Source: Planctomycetota bacterium (GTDB taxonomy: Bacteria > Planctomycetota > Phycisphaerae > UBA1845 > PWPN01). From it: a stretch of DNA of 64,000 bases. Position numbers and translations under genes: made by a program. Position 1 is the stretch's first letter. Each line of letters begins with the position of its first letter. Of the stretch, positions 43,323 to 52,538 are shown piece after piece. Below the pieces are notes generated by a model that was not told the DNA's origin, ran no database searches, and was given only the letters and a program-made list of their open reading frames with translations. The stretch lies in the NCBI GenBank assembly GCA_022711465.1, contig JAKLEZ010000001.1, positions 744,001 to 808,000 on the forward strand, read 5' to 3'.

Positions 43323-44552
43323 ATGCCCAACAAACCGACGGCAGCCATTATTCTTGCGGCGGGGAAGTCGACGCGCATGGTCACGAATCTGCCCAAGGTT
43401 CTGCATGAGGTATGCGGTCGTCCGATGCTCTCTTACGTTCTTGATGCCTGCCGGGCGGCGGACATTCAGCGGCTGATCGTGGTGGTTGGTTACCAGCGCG
43501 AGCAAGTGGTTGAGGCGTTCAGCAAGGAAGCCGGTCTGACCTTTGTCGCCCAGACGGACCAGAAGGGTACCGGTCATGCGGCGATGATGTGCCGGGAGGC
43601 GTTGGCCGACTTTGAGGGCAACGTGGTGGTGATCGCCGGGGACATGCCGCTGGTGCGAGCGGAGACGTTGCAGTTGCTGATCGGCACGCACCGCAAGCAG
43701 AACTCGGCGGTCACGCTGGCGACGGCGGTTCTGGAGGATGCGACTGGCTATGGCCGCATCGTTCGCGACGAGTACGGCAACCTGCAGGGCATTGTCGAGG
43801 AGTCGGACTGTACGCCGGAGCAGAAGCAGATCAAGGAGATCAACCCGAGCTACTACTGTTTTGACAAGGCCTTGTTCTTTGACGCCCTGAATCAGATTGA
43901 GCCGAACAATGTCAAGGGCGAGTACTACATCACCGACGCCCTGCACATCCTGGTTCAGAGGGGTCACCGGGCGATCGCGATCACCGCGGTCAAGGCCGAG
44001 GAGGCCATGGGCGTCAACAGCCGCGCGCAGTTGGCCGAGGTTGGCCGGATCATGCAGAACCGGATCCAGGCCCAGCTCATGCAGAACGGGGTGACGATCG
44101 TGGATCCGGCGAACACCTGGATCGACATCCGGGCCCAGATCGGGCAGGACACGGTCATTTATCCGTTCAGCTACATTCACGGGCGGGTGAAGATCGGGTC
44201 GCGGTGCGTCATTGGCCCGTTCGCTTATCTGCGTGACGGCACTGCGATGGAGGATGATGTGGTGGTCGCCGTGTTCACCGAGCTGAAGAACTCGAAGCTG
44301 GGTACCGGCACTCGGGTCCGGCATCTAAGCTACATCGGCGACGCCCATATCGGCGAGCGAGTGAACGTGGGCGCGGGCACGATTTTCGCCAATTTTGACG
44401 GCCGTCAGATCCACGAGGCGGTGGTGGGGAGCGACACCTACATTGGCAACGGGTCCATCCTGGTGGCTCCGCTGGAGGTGCCGCAGGGTCTGCAGATCAA
44501 CCACGGTTCGGTGGTCCGCGAGAGCAACCTCGGGGAGGTCACCAAGCAATGA
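43323..44552 (+). CDS. glmU: GlmU, bifunctional UDP-GlcNAc pyrophosphorylase / GlcN-1-P acetyltransferase
   Basis: It makes UDP-N-acetylglucosamine for peptidoglycan and LPS. The uridyltransferase half has LAAGKSTRM at 11-19, QKGTGHA and the GDMPLVRAETL acidic site. The C-terminal half is a left-handed beta-helix with HLSYIGD, whose His334 matches the E. coli catalytic His363. NVGAGTIFANFDG follows, but the lysine-rich segment after it in E. coli (GANKFK) reads GRQIHE. At 409 residues it is about 45 shorter than E. coli GlmU, mostly at the C-terminal tail. If the acetyltransferase is impaired, acetylation would be done elsewhere. GAGGAG precedes the ATG; the stop overlaps prs as ATGA. Confidence 0.92.
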   Translation: MPNKPTAAIILAAGKSTRMVTNLPKVLHEVCGRPMLSYVLDACRAADIQRLIVVVGYQREQVVEAFSKEAGLTFVAQTDQKGTGHAAMMCREALADFEGNVVVIAGDMPLVRAETLQLLIGTHRKQNSAVTLATAVLEDATGYGRIVRDEYGNLQGIVEESDCTPEQKQIKEINPSYYCFDKALFFDALNQIEPNNVKGEYYITDALHILVQRGHRAIAITAVKAEEAMGVNSRAQLAEVGRIMQNRIQAQLMQNGVTIVDPANTWIDIRAQIGQDTVIYPFSYIHGRVKIGSRCVIGPFAYLRDGTAMEDDVVVAVFTELKNSKLGTGTRVRHLSYIGDAHIGERVNVGAGTIFANFDGRQIHEAVVGSDTYIGNGSILVAPLEVPQGLQINHGSVVRESNLGEVTKQ

Positions 44553-45541
44553 CCGCGTACGGTCCGGACTTTCTGAAATCGGATGCCGACACCGGGTTAA
44601 AGGTGTTCGGCGGGTCCTCGAATCCCGGCCTGGCGAAGGAGATCGCGGCGGTGGTCGGGGTGAAGCTGGGCACGGTCAAGATTGACCGGTTTCCCGATGG
44701 TGAGACGATCATCAAGCTGGAGGAGGACGTTCGCGGCCGCGACTGTTTTGTGGTTCAGTCCACTTGTCCGCCGGTCAACGAGAACCTGATGGAGTTGCTG
44801 ATCTTCATTGACTGCCTCCGGCGGGCCTCGGCTCGGCGGATCACCGCGGTGATCCCGTACTTTGGCTATGCCCGCCAGGATCGCAAGGCGGAGGGTCGCA
44901 CCCCGATCACGGCCAAGCTGGTCTCGAACCTAATCGCCCAGGCGGGGGCCCATCGGGTTCTGGCGATGGACCTTCATGCCGAGCAGCTTCAGGGCTTTTT
45001 CGACCTGCCGGTGGATCATCTGGCCGCCCTGCCGGTCATTGCCCGGCACATTCAGTCGACCGGTCTGGAGGACTTCGTGGTTTGTTCGCCGGATGTTGGC
45101 AATCTGAAGCGAGCGACGGCCTACGTGGAGTGGATTGGCGGTCAGATTGCGGTGATTGACAAGCGGCGGGTTTCGGGTGACACGACGGTGGCCGCCCGGG
45201 TGATTGGGGACGTGGAGGGCAGGACGGTGCTGATGTTTGACGACATGATCACCACGGGTGGGACGGCCACGGAGGCGATCCGCATTTTGCGTGATCATGG
45301 GGCGGAGCGGTTCATGCTGACGGCGACGCACCCGGTGCTGGCCGGCCCGGCGGTGGACCGGCTGGTGGCCGCCCGGCTGGACTGGATTGTGACCACGAAC
45401 ACGATTCCGCTGCGGCCGGGGGTCGCCGATCGTCTGCCACAGATGAACGTGTTGTCGGTGGCGAATGTGTTTGGGGAAGCGATCCGGCGGATCCACCTCG
45501 ATCAGTCGGTGAGTGCGATGTTCAGGAAGGCGGAGCGATGA
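44549..45541 (+). CDS. prs: ribose-phosphate pyrophosphokinase (PRPP synthetase)
   Basis: The 330-residue cytoplasmic enzyme makes PRPP from ribose-5-phosphate and ATP for nucleotide, His and Trp synthesis. Family motifs are complete: FPDGETI, PYFGYARQDRKAEGRTPITAK (key RQDRK), DLHAEQLQGFF as the metal/ATP site, and the PRPP-binding loop VLMFDDMITTGGTATEA. It overlaps glmU by four bases (ATGA), so the two are co-translated, linking UDP-GlcNAc and PRPP supply. Confidence 0.97.
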   Translation: MTAYGPDFLKSDADTGLKVFGGSSNPGLAKEIAAVVGVKLGTVKIDRFPDGETIIKLEEDVRGRDCFVVQSTCPPVNENLMELLIFIDCLRRASARRITAVIPYFGYARQDRKAEGRTPITAKLVSNLIAQAGAHRVLAMDLHAEQLQGFFDLPVDHLAALPVIARHIQSTGLEDFVVCSPDVGNLKRATAYVEWIGGQIAVIDKRRVSGDTTVAARVIGDVEGRTVLMFDDMITTGGTATEAIRILRDHGAERFMLTATHPVLAGPAVDRLVAARLDWIVTTNTIPLRPGVADRLPQMNVLSVANVFGEAIRRIHLDQSVSAMFRKAER

Positions 45542-45624
45542 CCTGATGAGTTTCGCGGGGCCGTCCAGCGATGAAGGCGGTCCGGGGTCGCTCAGGTGAG
45601 TGAGTCAATCGGAGTAATGTAGCG

Positions 45625-46275
45625 ATGGAAATTGCAAGACTGCAGGGCGAAACGCGTAAGGCCGGCGGCTCGCGAGAGGCGGCGCGTCTTCGGCGTCAGA
45701 ACAAGCTGCCGGGCGTGGTCTACGGGCACGGTCTGGCTCCGGAGAGCGTGGCCGTGCCGCGCCGCGAGTTCGAGATCATCATGGAGCACGGCGCCCACGT
45801 TCTCGAGCTGGAGGTAGGTGGCTCCCGTTCCGCCGTTCTGATCAAGGCGATGCAGTTCGACTGTGTGGGCACGACGCCCACGCACGTCGATTTCATGCGT
45901 GTGGATCTGAACGAGCGGGTGAAGGTATCGGTTCCGCTCGAGTATCGGGGCACGCCGGTAGGGACGCTCGAGGGTGGTGTCTTCCAGGAGAACATGGTGG
46001 ACATCGAGGTGGAGGCGGTGGTGACACAGATTCCGGAGTCGATCCGGGTCAGCGTCACGGACCTGAAGTTGGGAGATTTCCTGCACGTGAAGGATCTTCA
46101 TTTGCCGGAAGGCGTGAAGGCGATCACGTCGCCGGAGGCGATCCTATGTGCGGTTCGTGCCAAGGTGGCCGAAGAAGTGGTGGTGGCACCGGTCGAGGGT
46201 GAGGAGCCCAAGGAACCGGAGATCATCACGGCGAAGGCCAAGCCCACGGAAGAGGAAGCCGCTGAGAAGAAATGA
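45625..46275 (+). CDS. rplY: 50S ribosomal protein L25 (Ctc/TL5 form)
   Basis: The 216-residue protein is the long two-domain form. The N-domain starts with RKAGGSREAARLRRQNKLPGVVYG, whose key residues are GGSREA and PGVVYG, and binds 5S rRNA. The C-domain (GTPVGTLEGGVFQ, IPESIRVSVTDLKLGDFLHV) is the TL5/Ctc extension. The tail is acidic and Lys/Glu-rich. It precedes pth with an ATGA overlap, a common bacterial pair. Confidence 0.95.
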   Translation: MEIARLQGETRKAGGSREAARLRRQNKLPGVVYGHGLAPESVAVPRREFEIIMEHGAHVLELEVGGSRSAVLIKAMQFDCVGTTPTHVDFMRVDLNERVKVSVPLEYRGTPVGTLEGGVFQENMVDIEVEAVVTQIPESIRVSVTDLKLGDFLHVKDLHLPEGVKAITSPEAILCAVRAKVAEEVVVAPVEGEEPKEPEIITAKAKPTEEEAAEKK

Positions 46276-46850
46276 AGCTCGTTGTGGGCCTTGGGAATCC
46301 GGGGCGGCAATACGAGAGCACCCGGCACAATGTCGGGTTTCGGGTGATCGACGAATTGGCCCGGCGGTGGCAGCTGAACGTCGGCCGGCGGCAGTTTCAG
46401 GGGACGGCAGAGCTGGGTCGGATCCGCGACCAGCGGGTGCTGCTGCTGAAGCCAGGCACGTACATGAATCGTAGCGGCGGCTCAGTTCGGGAGGCGGCGA
46501 CGTTCCACAAGGTCGAGCCGGCGGATCTGCTGATCGTGCTGGACGACATGGCCCTGCCGCTGGGTCGGATCCGGATTCGGGGGGGCGGCTCGGCGGGCGG
46601 GCACCACGGGCTGGCGGACGTGATCCGGGAGTTGGGTACGGACGCGGTCGCCCGGCTGCGGATCGGAATTGAGCAAGTGAGCGGTGAGCGGATGGTGGAC
46701 CATGTGCTCAGCCCGTTCAATACCGAGGAGGAGGCGGTGGTGGGTCCGGCGGTGGGCCGGGCCGCGGATGCGGTGGAGTGCTTTCTGGCCGAGGGCTTGG
46801 AAGCGGCGATGAATCGGTTCAATCGGACTGAGGAGCCATCAGGCGAGTAG
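46272..46850 (+). CDS. pth: peptidyl-tRNA hydrolase
   Basis: The 192-residue enzyme frees tRNA from dropped-off peptidyl-tRNA. GLGNPG (Asn9), STRHNVGF with catalytic His19, PGTYMNRSG (Asn66), DDMALPLG with Asp91/92 and the GGHHGL loop align to the E. coli set. In that last loop the E. coli sequence is GGHNGL, so the position of Asn114 is His112 here. It overlaps rplY by four bases. The start is ATG with the upstream gene supplying coupling. Confidence 0.95.
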   Translation: MKLVVGLGNPGRQYESTRHNVGFRVIDELARRWQLNVGRRQFQGTAELGRIRDQRVLLLKPGTYMNRSGGSVREAATFHKVEPADLLIVLDDMALPLGRIRIRGGGSAGGHHGLADVIRELGTDAVARLRIGIEQVSGERMVDHVLSPFNTEEEAVVGPAVGRAADAVECFLAEGLEAAMNRFNRTEEPSGE

Positions 46851-46886
46851 TTGGCTCGCCGGCGGTATTTGCGGAGGTATGCGACC

Positions 46887-47330
46887 TTGAAAATCTACGA
46901 AGGGATGTTTCTGTTCGACCCGGCCGTCACGGCCGAGTGGGAACAAGCCAAGGCGGAGCTGGATCGGCTCATGGGCCGCGCGGGCGCGGAAGTGATCGTC
47001 AGCGGCAAGTGGGACGAGCGCCGGTTGGCTTACGAGATCGGTGGTCACAAGCGGGCCATGTACGTGCTGGCCTACTTCAAGGCTGAGGCCGGCAAGATCG
47101 GCGGCCTGGAGCGTGACGCCCAGCTCTCGGAAGCGATCATTCGGTGCATGATCCTTCGTGCCGACCATGTCACCGAGGCGGCCATGAAGGAAGCCCTGGC
47201 CGGCCCGGCTCGCGTGGAGGTGGTGCCGCGCGAAGGTCTGCGGCGGGAGGGGGCGGGCCCCGACGCCGTCGGGCGTGAGGAAGTGGTAAGCGCCATAGCC
47301 GATCTGGGTGGTACCGATGCCAAGGAGTGA
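46887..47330 (+). CDS. rpsF: 30S ribosomal protein S6
   Basis: The 147-residue protein begins at a TTG (46887) directly after GCGGAGGTATGCGACC; the match KIYEGMFLFDP is the standard S6 N-terminus, so the longer frame back to 46851 is not used. ERRLAYEIGGHKRAMYVLAYFKA is the conserved central strand pair (key RRLAYEI). The C-terminal 40 residues are a divergent tail. It is 36 bases after pth and 5 bases before ssb. Confidence 0.93.
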   Translation: MKIYEGMFLFDPAVTAEWEQAKAELDRLMGRAGAEVIVSGKWDERRLAYEIGGHKRAMYVLAYFKAEAGKIGGLERDAQLSEAIIRCMILRADHVTEAAMKEALAGPARVEVVPREGLRREGAGPDAVGREEVVSAIADLGGTDAKE

Positions 47331-47335
47331 AACCC

Positions 47336-47806
47336 ATGGCCAGCTTCAACCGGGTGATCCTGGCGGGCAACCTGACGCGTGACCCGCAGTTGTCTTACAC
47401 GCCGAGCAACGTTTCGGTGTGTGAAATGGGGATGGCGATCAACCGCAAGTGGCGTGATCGCGACGGCAACTCCAAGGATGAAGTGTGTTACGTGGACGTG
47501 GTGGCCTACGGTCGGCAGGCCGAGGTCATCAATCAGTACATGAAGAAGGGCAACCCGATTCTGATCGAAGGCCATCTGCGTTATCGGCAGTGGACGAACA
47601 AGGAGGGTCAGAACCGCAGCAAGCTGGACGTGATGGTGGAGAACTTCACCTTCCTTGGCGGCGGTGGCCAGGGTGGTGGCGGAGGACGAGGGGGCGGCGG
47701 GCAGTCTCGTGCGGCGCCGGCGGCTCAGGCTGCGGCTCAGCACGAGGAGGTCCCGCCGCCGCAGGTGGACGACTTGCCGCCGGAAGACCCGGATGTTCCG
47801 TTCTGA
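47336..47806 (+). CDS. ssb: single-stranded DNA-binding protein
   Basis: The 156-residue protein has the OB-fold block MASFNRVILAGNLTRDPQL, the strand KDEVCYVDVVAYGRQAEVI and HLRYRQW, then a Gly/Arg-rich linker and the acidic tip DPDVPF that recruits partner proteins. ATG 47336 lies eight bases after AAGGAG; an in-frame GTG at 47327 is less likely. It is placed between rpsF and rplI as in many bacteria. Confidence 0.96.
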   Translation: MASFNRVILAGNLTRDPQLSYTPSNVSVCEMGMAINRKWRDRDGNSKDEVCYVDVVAYGRQAEVINQYMKKGNPILIEGHLRYRQWTNKEGQNRSKLDVMVENFTFLGGGGQGGGGGRGGGGQSRAAPAAQAAAQHEEVPPPQVDDLPPEDPDVPF

Positions 47807-47936
47807 CAACGGCTAACGGTGGTCCGATTGAAGGAATGACAGGTGATTTGCGTCCGGCAACGCGAACCTGGGGTGAGCCGGACGGAATGTGATGTAGACT
47901 TGAGGTTGACGAATAGCGGATCCGCGAGGTGACGTG

Positions 47937-48518
47937 ATGAAGCTTTTGCTGCGACGTGATATTCCGAATGTGGGCTTGGCCGGCGACGTGGTCGAGGTCA
48001 AGGAAGGATACGCCCGGAACTACCTGATCCCGCACCATCTGGGGCTTGAGCCGACCAAGGCGAACATGAAGGCGATCGAGGAAGACAAGAAGCTGGCCGA
48101 GCAGGAGCGGAAGTTCCGCCGCGCCGCTCTCGAGCAGCAGGCCGAGAAGCTGCGTAACGTGGAGGTGACCATCGCCGCGGCGTGCAACCTGGAAGGCCGG
48201 CTCTACGGCTCGGTCGGCCCGCGGGAGATCGCGGCGGCCCTGCGTGACGAGGGCCACGACGTGGAAACCAAGCAGGTTCACCTGGCGGAGCCGATCCGGC
48301 AGCTGGACACGGTGACCGTTCCGGTGGTTTTCGCGAATGATCTGACCGTGGAGGTGAAGGTCTGGGTGGTCCGCGAGACCAGTGCCGGGGACCTGGAAGA
48401 GGAGACCAAGCCGAAGGAGGCCGCTCCGAAGGCCGAGGAGAGCCGTGAGCGTGGCCGCGGCCGTGACCGCGGATTTGACTACGGATCCAATGTTGACGCC
48501 CTCGAAACCGACCTCTGA
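47937..48518 (+). CDS. rplI: 50S ribosomal protein L9
   Basis: The 193-residue protein starts MKLLLRRDIPNVGLAGDVVEVKEGYARNYLIP (key GLAGDVVEVK and YARNYL), the L9 signature, with the long central helix and C-domain following. The C-terminal tail adds an Arg/Gly/Glu-rich stretch not in E. coli L9. rpsR, usually between ssb and rplI, is absent from the 130-base gap. The 3' end overlaps dnaB by 29 bases. Confidence 0.95.
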   Translation: MKLLLRRDIPNVGLAGDVVEVKEGYARNYLIPHHLGLEPTKANMKAIEEDKKLAEQERKFRRAALEQQAEKLRNVEVTIAAACNLEGRLYGSVGPREIAAALRDEGHDVETKQVHLAEPIRQLDTVTVPVVFANDLTVEVKVWVVRETSAGDLEEETKPKEAAPKAEESRERGRGRDRGFDYGSNVDALETDL

Positions 48519-49950
48519 GCCGCCCCCGTCCCAAGGGGGGCTGACCCGTGTTCCGCCTCAAGACATCGAGGCGGAGATGGCCCTTCTTGGGTCGATGATG
48601 CTGGATCGCGAGGTGATCGGCGACGTCACCGGACTGATTCACCGCAACGAGGCGGAGTATTTCTACCGGCCGGATCACCGGGAGATCTTCAAGGCCCTCA
48701 TGTGCCTCTATGAAGAGGGAAAGCCGGTTGATCTGGTCACGGTGCGCGACGAGCTGATCCGGATCGGGCGGCTGAACGAAGTCGGCGGGGTCGATTACCT
48801 GGTCCAGCTGGCGGAGGCGGTCCCCAACTACCTGCACGCCGGGAACTACGCAGGTATCGTCCGGGACAAGGCCATGCTCCGCGGCCTGATCGGCGCGGCG
48901 GAGCGGATCCGCGACACCGCCTATGACGCCCGCGAGGACGCCAAGGAGATCCTTGACACAGCGGAGAAGGTCCTCTTCGAGGTCACCGACAAGCGGATCA
49001 GCGTCCAGGCCGAGCAGCTTGGCGAATACCTGGGCCAGATCTTCCGCCAGCTCGAATCCAGCGACGGGCACTACATCACCGGCGTACCATCGGGTTTTCT
49101 GGAATTGGACGACCTGCTCAGCGGTCTGCAGCGTGGCGAGATGATCATCGTGGCCGCCCGGCCCAGCATGGGTAAGACGGCCTTCGGTCTGAGCATGGCC
49201 GAGCACATCGCCGCAAACGAGAACATCCCGGTCGGCTTCTTCTCGATGGAGATGAGCAAGCTGGCCATCGCCCAGCGGCTGCTGTGCATGCGGGCCGAGG
49301 TCAACGCCCAGCATCTGCGTCGGAACATGGTTTCGGAGGCCGACATCAGCAAGCTTCAGGCGGCCAGCGAGGTTCTCGCCAGCATGCCCATGTTTGTGGA
49401 CGACACGCCGGGGATGAGCGTGCTGGAATTGCGGGCCAAGACCCGCCGGCTGTATCAGCGGCACAAGATCCAGATCATCTTCATCGATTACCTGCAGCTG
49501 ATGCGCAGCCCGGGGCGGGTTGAAAGTCGCCAAGTCGAGGTGGCCGACATCAGCCGGGGGCTCAAGGCTCTGGCCCGCGAGTTGAACATCCCGGTGGTGG
49601 TCATGGCGCAGCTCAACCGCAACCCCGAGGGGCGAACCGGCAACCGCCCCGCCCTGAGCGACCTGCGCGAGTCCGGGGCCATCGAGCAGGATGCCGACGT
49701 CGTCATCCTCCTGCACCGCGAGGAGTACTACTACCGCACCAGGGGTGAGATTCCACCGGACGAGGTCCGGGGCCAGGCGGAAGTTGTCGTCGCCAAGCAG
49801 CGCAACGGGCCGACGGACACGGTCAAGGTCCAGTTCAGCCCCGAACTGGCCCGGTTCCGGCCGCTCAGCGCCGGTCCGGAGCCGGCGTACATTCCCGCGG
49901 GGAGGTACGAGCCAAGCGGCCCGCCGGGCGACGAGTCGGCCCCTTTCTGA
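48490..49950 (+). CDS. dnaB: replicative DNA helicase DnaB
   Basis: The 486-residue protein has the N-terminal domain (VPPQDIEAEMALLGSMMLD) that binds primase and the RecA-like C-domain with Walker A ARPSMGKTA at 223-231. IIFIDYLQLM forms Walker B, followed by LKALARELNIPVVVMAQLNR and SGAIEQDADVVILLHR. No intein is present. The best start is ATG 48490, inside the end of rplI; a GTG at 48445 preceded by GAGGAG would add 15 residues. The tail is a short disordered Pro-rich segment. Confidence 0.96.
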   Translation: MLTPSKPTSEPPPSQGGLTRVPPQDIEAEMALLGSMMLDREVIGDVTGLIHRNEAEYFYRPDHREIFKALMCLYEEGKPVDLVTVRDELIRIGRLNEVGGVDYLVQLAEAVPNYLHAGNYAGIVRDKAMLRGLIGAAERIRDTAYDAREDAKEILDTAEKVLFEVTDKRISVQAEQLGEYLGQIFRQLESSDGHYITGVPSGFLELDDLLSGLQRGEMIIVAARPSMGKTAFGLSMAEHIAANENIPVGFFSMEMSKLAIAQRLLCMRAEVNAQHLRRNMVSEADISKLQAASEVLASMPMFVDDTPGMSVLELRAKTRRLYQRHKIQIIFIDYLQLMRSPGRVESRQVEVADISRGLKALARELNIPVVVMAQLNRNPEGRTGNRPALSDLRESGAIEQDADVVILLHREEYYYRTRGEIPPDEVRGQAEVVVAKQRNGPTDTVKVQFSPELARFRPLSAGPEPAYIPAGRYEPSGPPGDESAPF

Positions 49951-50167
49951 CCCAGAGGGAGGGGCAGGGATGGGGGGCTGAAGCGGGAGGTGGCCGGGAG
50001 CAGGGGCTGGAAATGGGAGACAAGATCAGCTAAACTGCATGGCTCGCACCTTGGACGATCCGTGGGACGGCGGTGGTCCCGAGGGGTGTCGCCGGGCGGA
50101 TGCCGGTGCCGGACTGTTTGTCGAGAACAAGGATACGGATCGAGAAGACCGTCGTACGGAGTGTGCC

Positions 50168-50479
50168 ATGGCCATCGATATTCGACCGGGACAATGGATC
50201 AACGTGACCGTCACCCGCCAGCCGAGGGCGGCCGGGGCGATGAAGACCCTGGCTCGGCTGCTGCAGATGGACAAGGTGGCCCGCAAGAACGCGGCGCGGG
50301 CCAGCAAAGCGCGGCCGGTCGGCGAACATCGCCGCGGGGGGCGGATGTGGAAAGACCGACCCAGCCGGGTGCCGGCCGTCTCGACCCATCCCGGGGCCAG
50401 CTATCGCATTTTCGCCTCGCTTGACGTGCTCAAGGACCTCACCAGCATACAGAAGTACGTGCAGATCACCCCGGCCTAA
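50168..50479 (+). CDS. small basic protein of unknown function
   Basis: The 103-residue protein starts at ATG after CGGAG. It opens with IDIRPGQWINVTVTRQPRAAGAMKTL (key GQWINVTVTR), then an Arg/Lys-rich middle (VARKNAARASKARP) that could bind nucleic acid, and ends with YRIFASLDVLKDL. I do not recognise a domain. It ends ten bases before the ABC ATPase start, so it is probably first in that operon, or a stand-alone gene after dnaB. Confidence 0.6.
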   Translation: MAIDIRPGQWINVTVTRQPRAAGAMKTLARLLQMDKVARKNAARASKARPVGEHRRGGRMWKDRPSRVPAVSTHPGASYRIFASLDVLKDLTSIQKYVQITPA

Positions 50480-50489
50480 GAGCGTGTTC

Positions 50490-51197
50490 ATGAGCAGTGC
50501 GGACATCGAACTCCGCGACGTGCGCAAGGTCTATTACAAGGACCAGATCGAAATCCCTGTTCTCGACGGACTGGGGCTGGACATCTCGGCAGGCGACTTC
50601 GTGGCCCTGATGGGCCCGAGCGGATCGGGCAAATCCACGCTGCTCCATCTGATTGGCGGCCTCGATCAGGTGACCGCAGGCAGCGTGCGGGTGGGGGATG
50701 CCCACCTCGAGCGGATGACGGAGCGCGAATTGACCCAGTGGCGGAGCCGGCACGTCGGCTTCATCTTTCAGATGTATCACCTCGTACCGGTCCTGACAGC
50801 GGCTCAGAACGTCGAGCTTCCCCTGCTGCTCTTCAGGATGCCGGCCCGCGACCGCCGCGAGCGGGTCGCCATTGCGCTGAACGTGGTGGGCCTCGGCGAC
50901 CGAATGGACCACCGTCCGAACCAGCTTTCCGGCGGACAGGAGCAGCGTGTCGCCATTGCCCGGGCGATCGTCACCGATCCGGACGTCATCCTGGCCGATG
51001 AGCCCACCGGCGACCTCGACGCCACGACGTCGGAAGACATCCTCAACCTGCTGAACCTGCTGAACACCGAGTTCGGCAAGACCATTCTCATGGTCACGCA
51101 CGACCCGAGGGCGGCCTCCCACGCCCGGCATACGCTGCACCTGGAGAAGGGTGTTCTGGAGCGGGATGTCAGCCACGCGGGATCCACCTCACCCTGA
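50490..51197 (+). CDS. ABC transporter ATPase (MacB/LolD type)
   Basis: The 235-residue ATPase has Walker A GPSGSGKS at 42-49, Q-loop FQMYHLVP at 93-100, signature LSGGQ at 146-150, Walker [12 protein letters not shown] at 167-177 and switch His204. PTGDLD with the long N-terminal [19 protein letters not shown] (key VRKVYY) fits the MacB/LolD/FtsE type III exporter family that drives mechanotransmission without moving solute through the membrane. It is the only ATPase for four permeases downstream. Confidence 0.93.
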   Translation: MSSADIELRDVRKVYYKDQIEIPVLDGLGLDISAGDFVALMGPSGSGKSTLLHLIGGLDQVTAGSVRVGDAHLERMTERELTQWRSRHVGFIFQMYHLVPVLTAAQNVELPLLLFRMPARDRRERVAIALNVVGLGDRMDHRPNQLSGGQEQRVAIARAIVTDPDVILADEPTGDLDATTSEDILNLLNLLNTEFGKTILMVTHDPRAASHARHTLHLEKGVLERDVSHAGSTSP

Positions 51198-51275
51198 CGC
51201 GGGTGATGCGGTCCTCCGCGAGCCGGCGGCCTCAAGGCGCCCACGGCCCGGCAGACGCGTGACGGAGACCACACG

Positions 51276-52445
51276 GTGACGCTCACCTACGTGCTGATGC
51301 AGAACCTGAAGCGAAACCCGCTGCGTTCCGGCCTGACCGCGGCTGCGTTCGCCCTGCCGATGGCGGTGTTCACAGCGGCGATTTCCCTGCTGGTAGCCAT
51401 GGAGGAGCTGGCCCGGGAGAACCAGCGGCAGCTGCGGCTCGCGGTGCACCACAAGACCTCCATCTCCAACATGTTGCCGGTGGGGATGCGGAGCAAGATT
51501 CAAGGGCTTGATCCGGGCGGGCAGCGCATCACCGCGATCTGCGGCATGCGCTGGTTCGGCGGCCGGGCCCCGAACACGCCGGACATGCTCCATGCCATGG
51601 CGGGCGACGCCGACACGTTCCCGACGACCTACAGCACCATCGGCATGACCCCGGCGGAGATCGACGAGTGGCGGCACGAGCGGCGCGCGGCTCTCGTCGG
51701 CCAGGCGACGGCCGCCAAGTACGGCTGGAAACTCGGCGACCGTATCGTCGCAGAGAGCACCACGCCGCCGTATCTGGCCCTGGAGTTCAAGATCATCAAG
51801 ATTATGGCCGATCCGTCGAACACCAACTTCTTCTATTTCCGTCTCGACTACCTGGACGAAGCCCTGAAGGCCGCGGGGAGCCGCGAATCGGAGGTGAACA
51901 TTTTCTGGGTCAAGTGTTCCTCGGCGGAGGCTCTTCGGTCGCTCCAACGGGAGATCGACCTGGAGTTTGCCAACAGTCCCAATGAAACGCGGTCCGAGGA
52001 TGAGAACGCCTTCCTGGCCGGTTTCATCCAGGCGGCGGGCGACATCCCCGCGTTGATGGAGGCGATGGCCGTAGTGGTCGTGCTGATCATCTCTCTGGTT
52101 GGGGGCAACACGATGATGATGAGTTTCCGCGAGCGGGTCCGCGAGCTGGCGGTGTTCAAGGCCATCGGATTCCAGGCTCGACGGGTGTTCTTCGTTGTGC
52201 TGGCGGAGAGTCTCCTGCTGGCGGTGATCGGGTCCGTCGCGGGGATCGCTCCGACGATGGCGTTTCTGGGGGCCGGCCCGGCGTGGATTCGGAACCTCAG
52301 CTCGGTGGGCTCGCTGAAGCCGTCGCCGCTGGCGGCGATGGGCTCTCTGGGCATCGCACTGGCGGTCGGGGCGGTTGCCGGGCTTTGGCCGGCCTACCAG
52401 GCCATGCGTCTGAAAACGGTCGATGCGTTGAGGAGGGTTGCCTGA
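51276..52445 (+). CDS. FtsX/MacB-like permease, type A copy 1
   Basis: A 389-residue membrane protein with one N-terminal helix, a large periplasmic domain and three C-terminal helices (about 255-280, 300-325, 350-375). GTG 51276 follows [29 protein letters not shown] and CGMRWFGG recur nearly unchanged in the permease at 53783, so the two are a duplicated type (A). The C-terminal block [20 protein letters not shown] is the coupling helix seen in MacB-like permeases. Confidence 0.9.
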   Translation: MTLTYVLMQNLKRNPLRSGLTAAAFALPMAVFTAAISLLVAMEELARENQRQLRLAVHHKTSISNMLPVGMRSKIQGLDPGGQRITAICGMRWFGGRAPNTPDMLHAMAGDADTFPTTYSTIGMTPAEIDEWRHERRAALVGQATAAKYGWKLGDRIVAESTTPPYLALEFKIIKIMADPSNTNFFYFRLDYLDEALKAAGSRESEVNIFWVKCSSAEALRSLQREIDLEFANSPNETRSEDENAFLAGFIQAAGDIPALMEAMAVVVVLIISLVGGNTMMMSFRERVRELAVFKAIGFQARRVFFVVLAESLLLAVIGSVAGIAPTMAFLGAGPAWIRNLSSVGSLKPSPLAAMGSLGIALAVGAVAGLWPAYQAMRLKTVDALRRVA

Positions 52446-52538
52446 CAGAGCCGCCGGCCTCTGGCGGCCGGAGCGAGCGAAGGCCGGGAATGGGCCGCCC
52501 GCCGCCGGACGCTGACTGCGGGACGCTGGATATTAGCC

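Noticed and set aside
42984..44324. 446-codon minus-strand frame opposite the tRNA and glmU
   Set aside because: It spans the tRNA-Gln gene on the other strand and mirrors the glmU codons.
47998..49716. 572-codon minus-strand frame opposite dnaB
   Set aside because: dnaB is unmistakable on the plus strand; the antisense protein has no recognisable motif.
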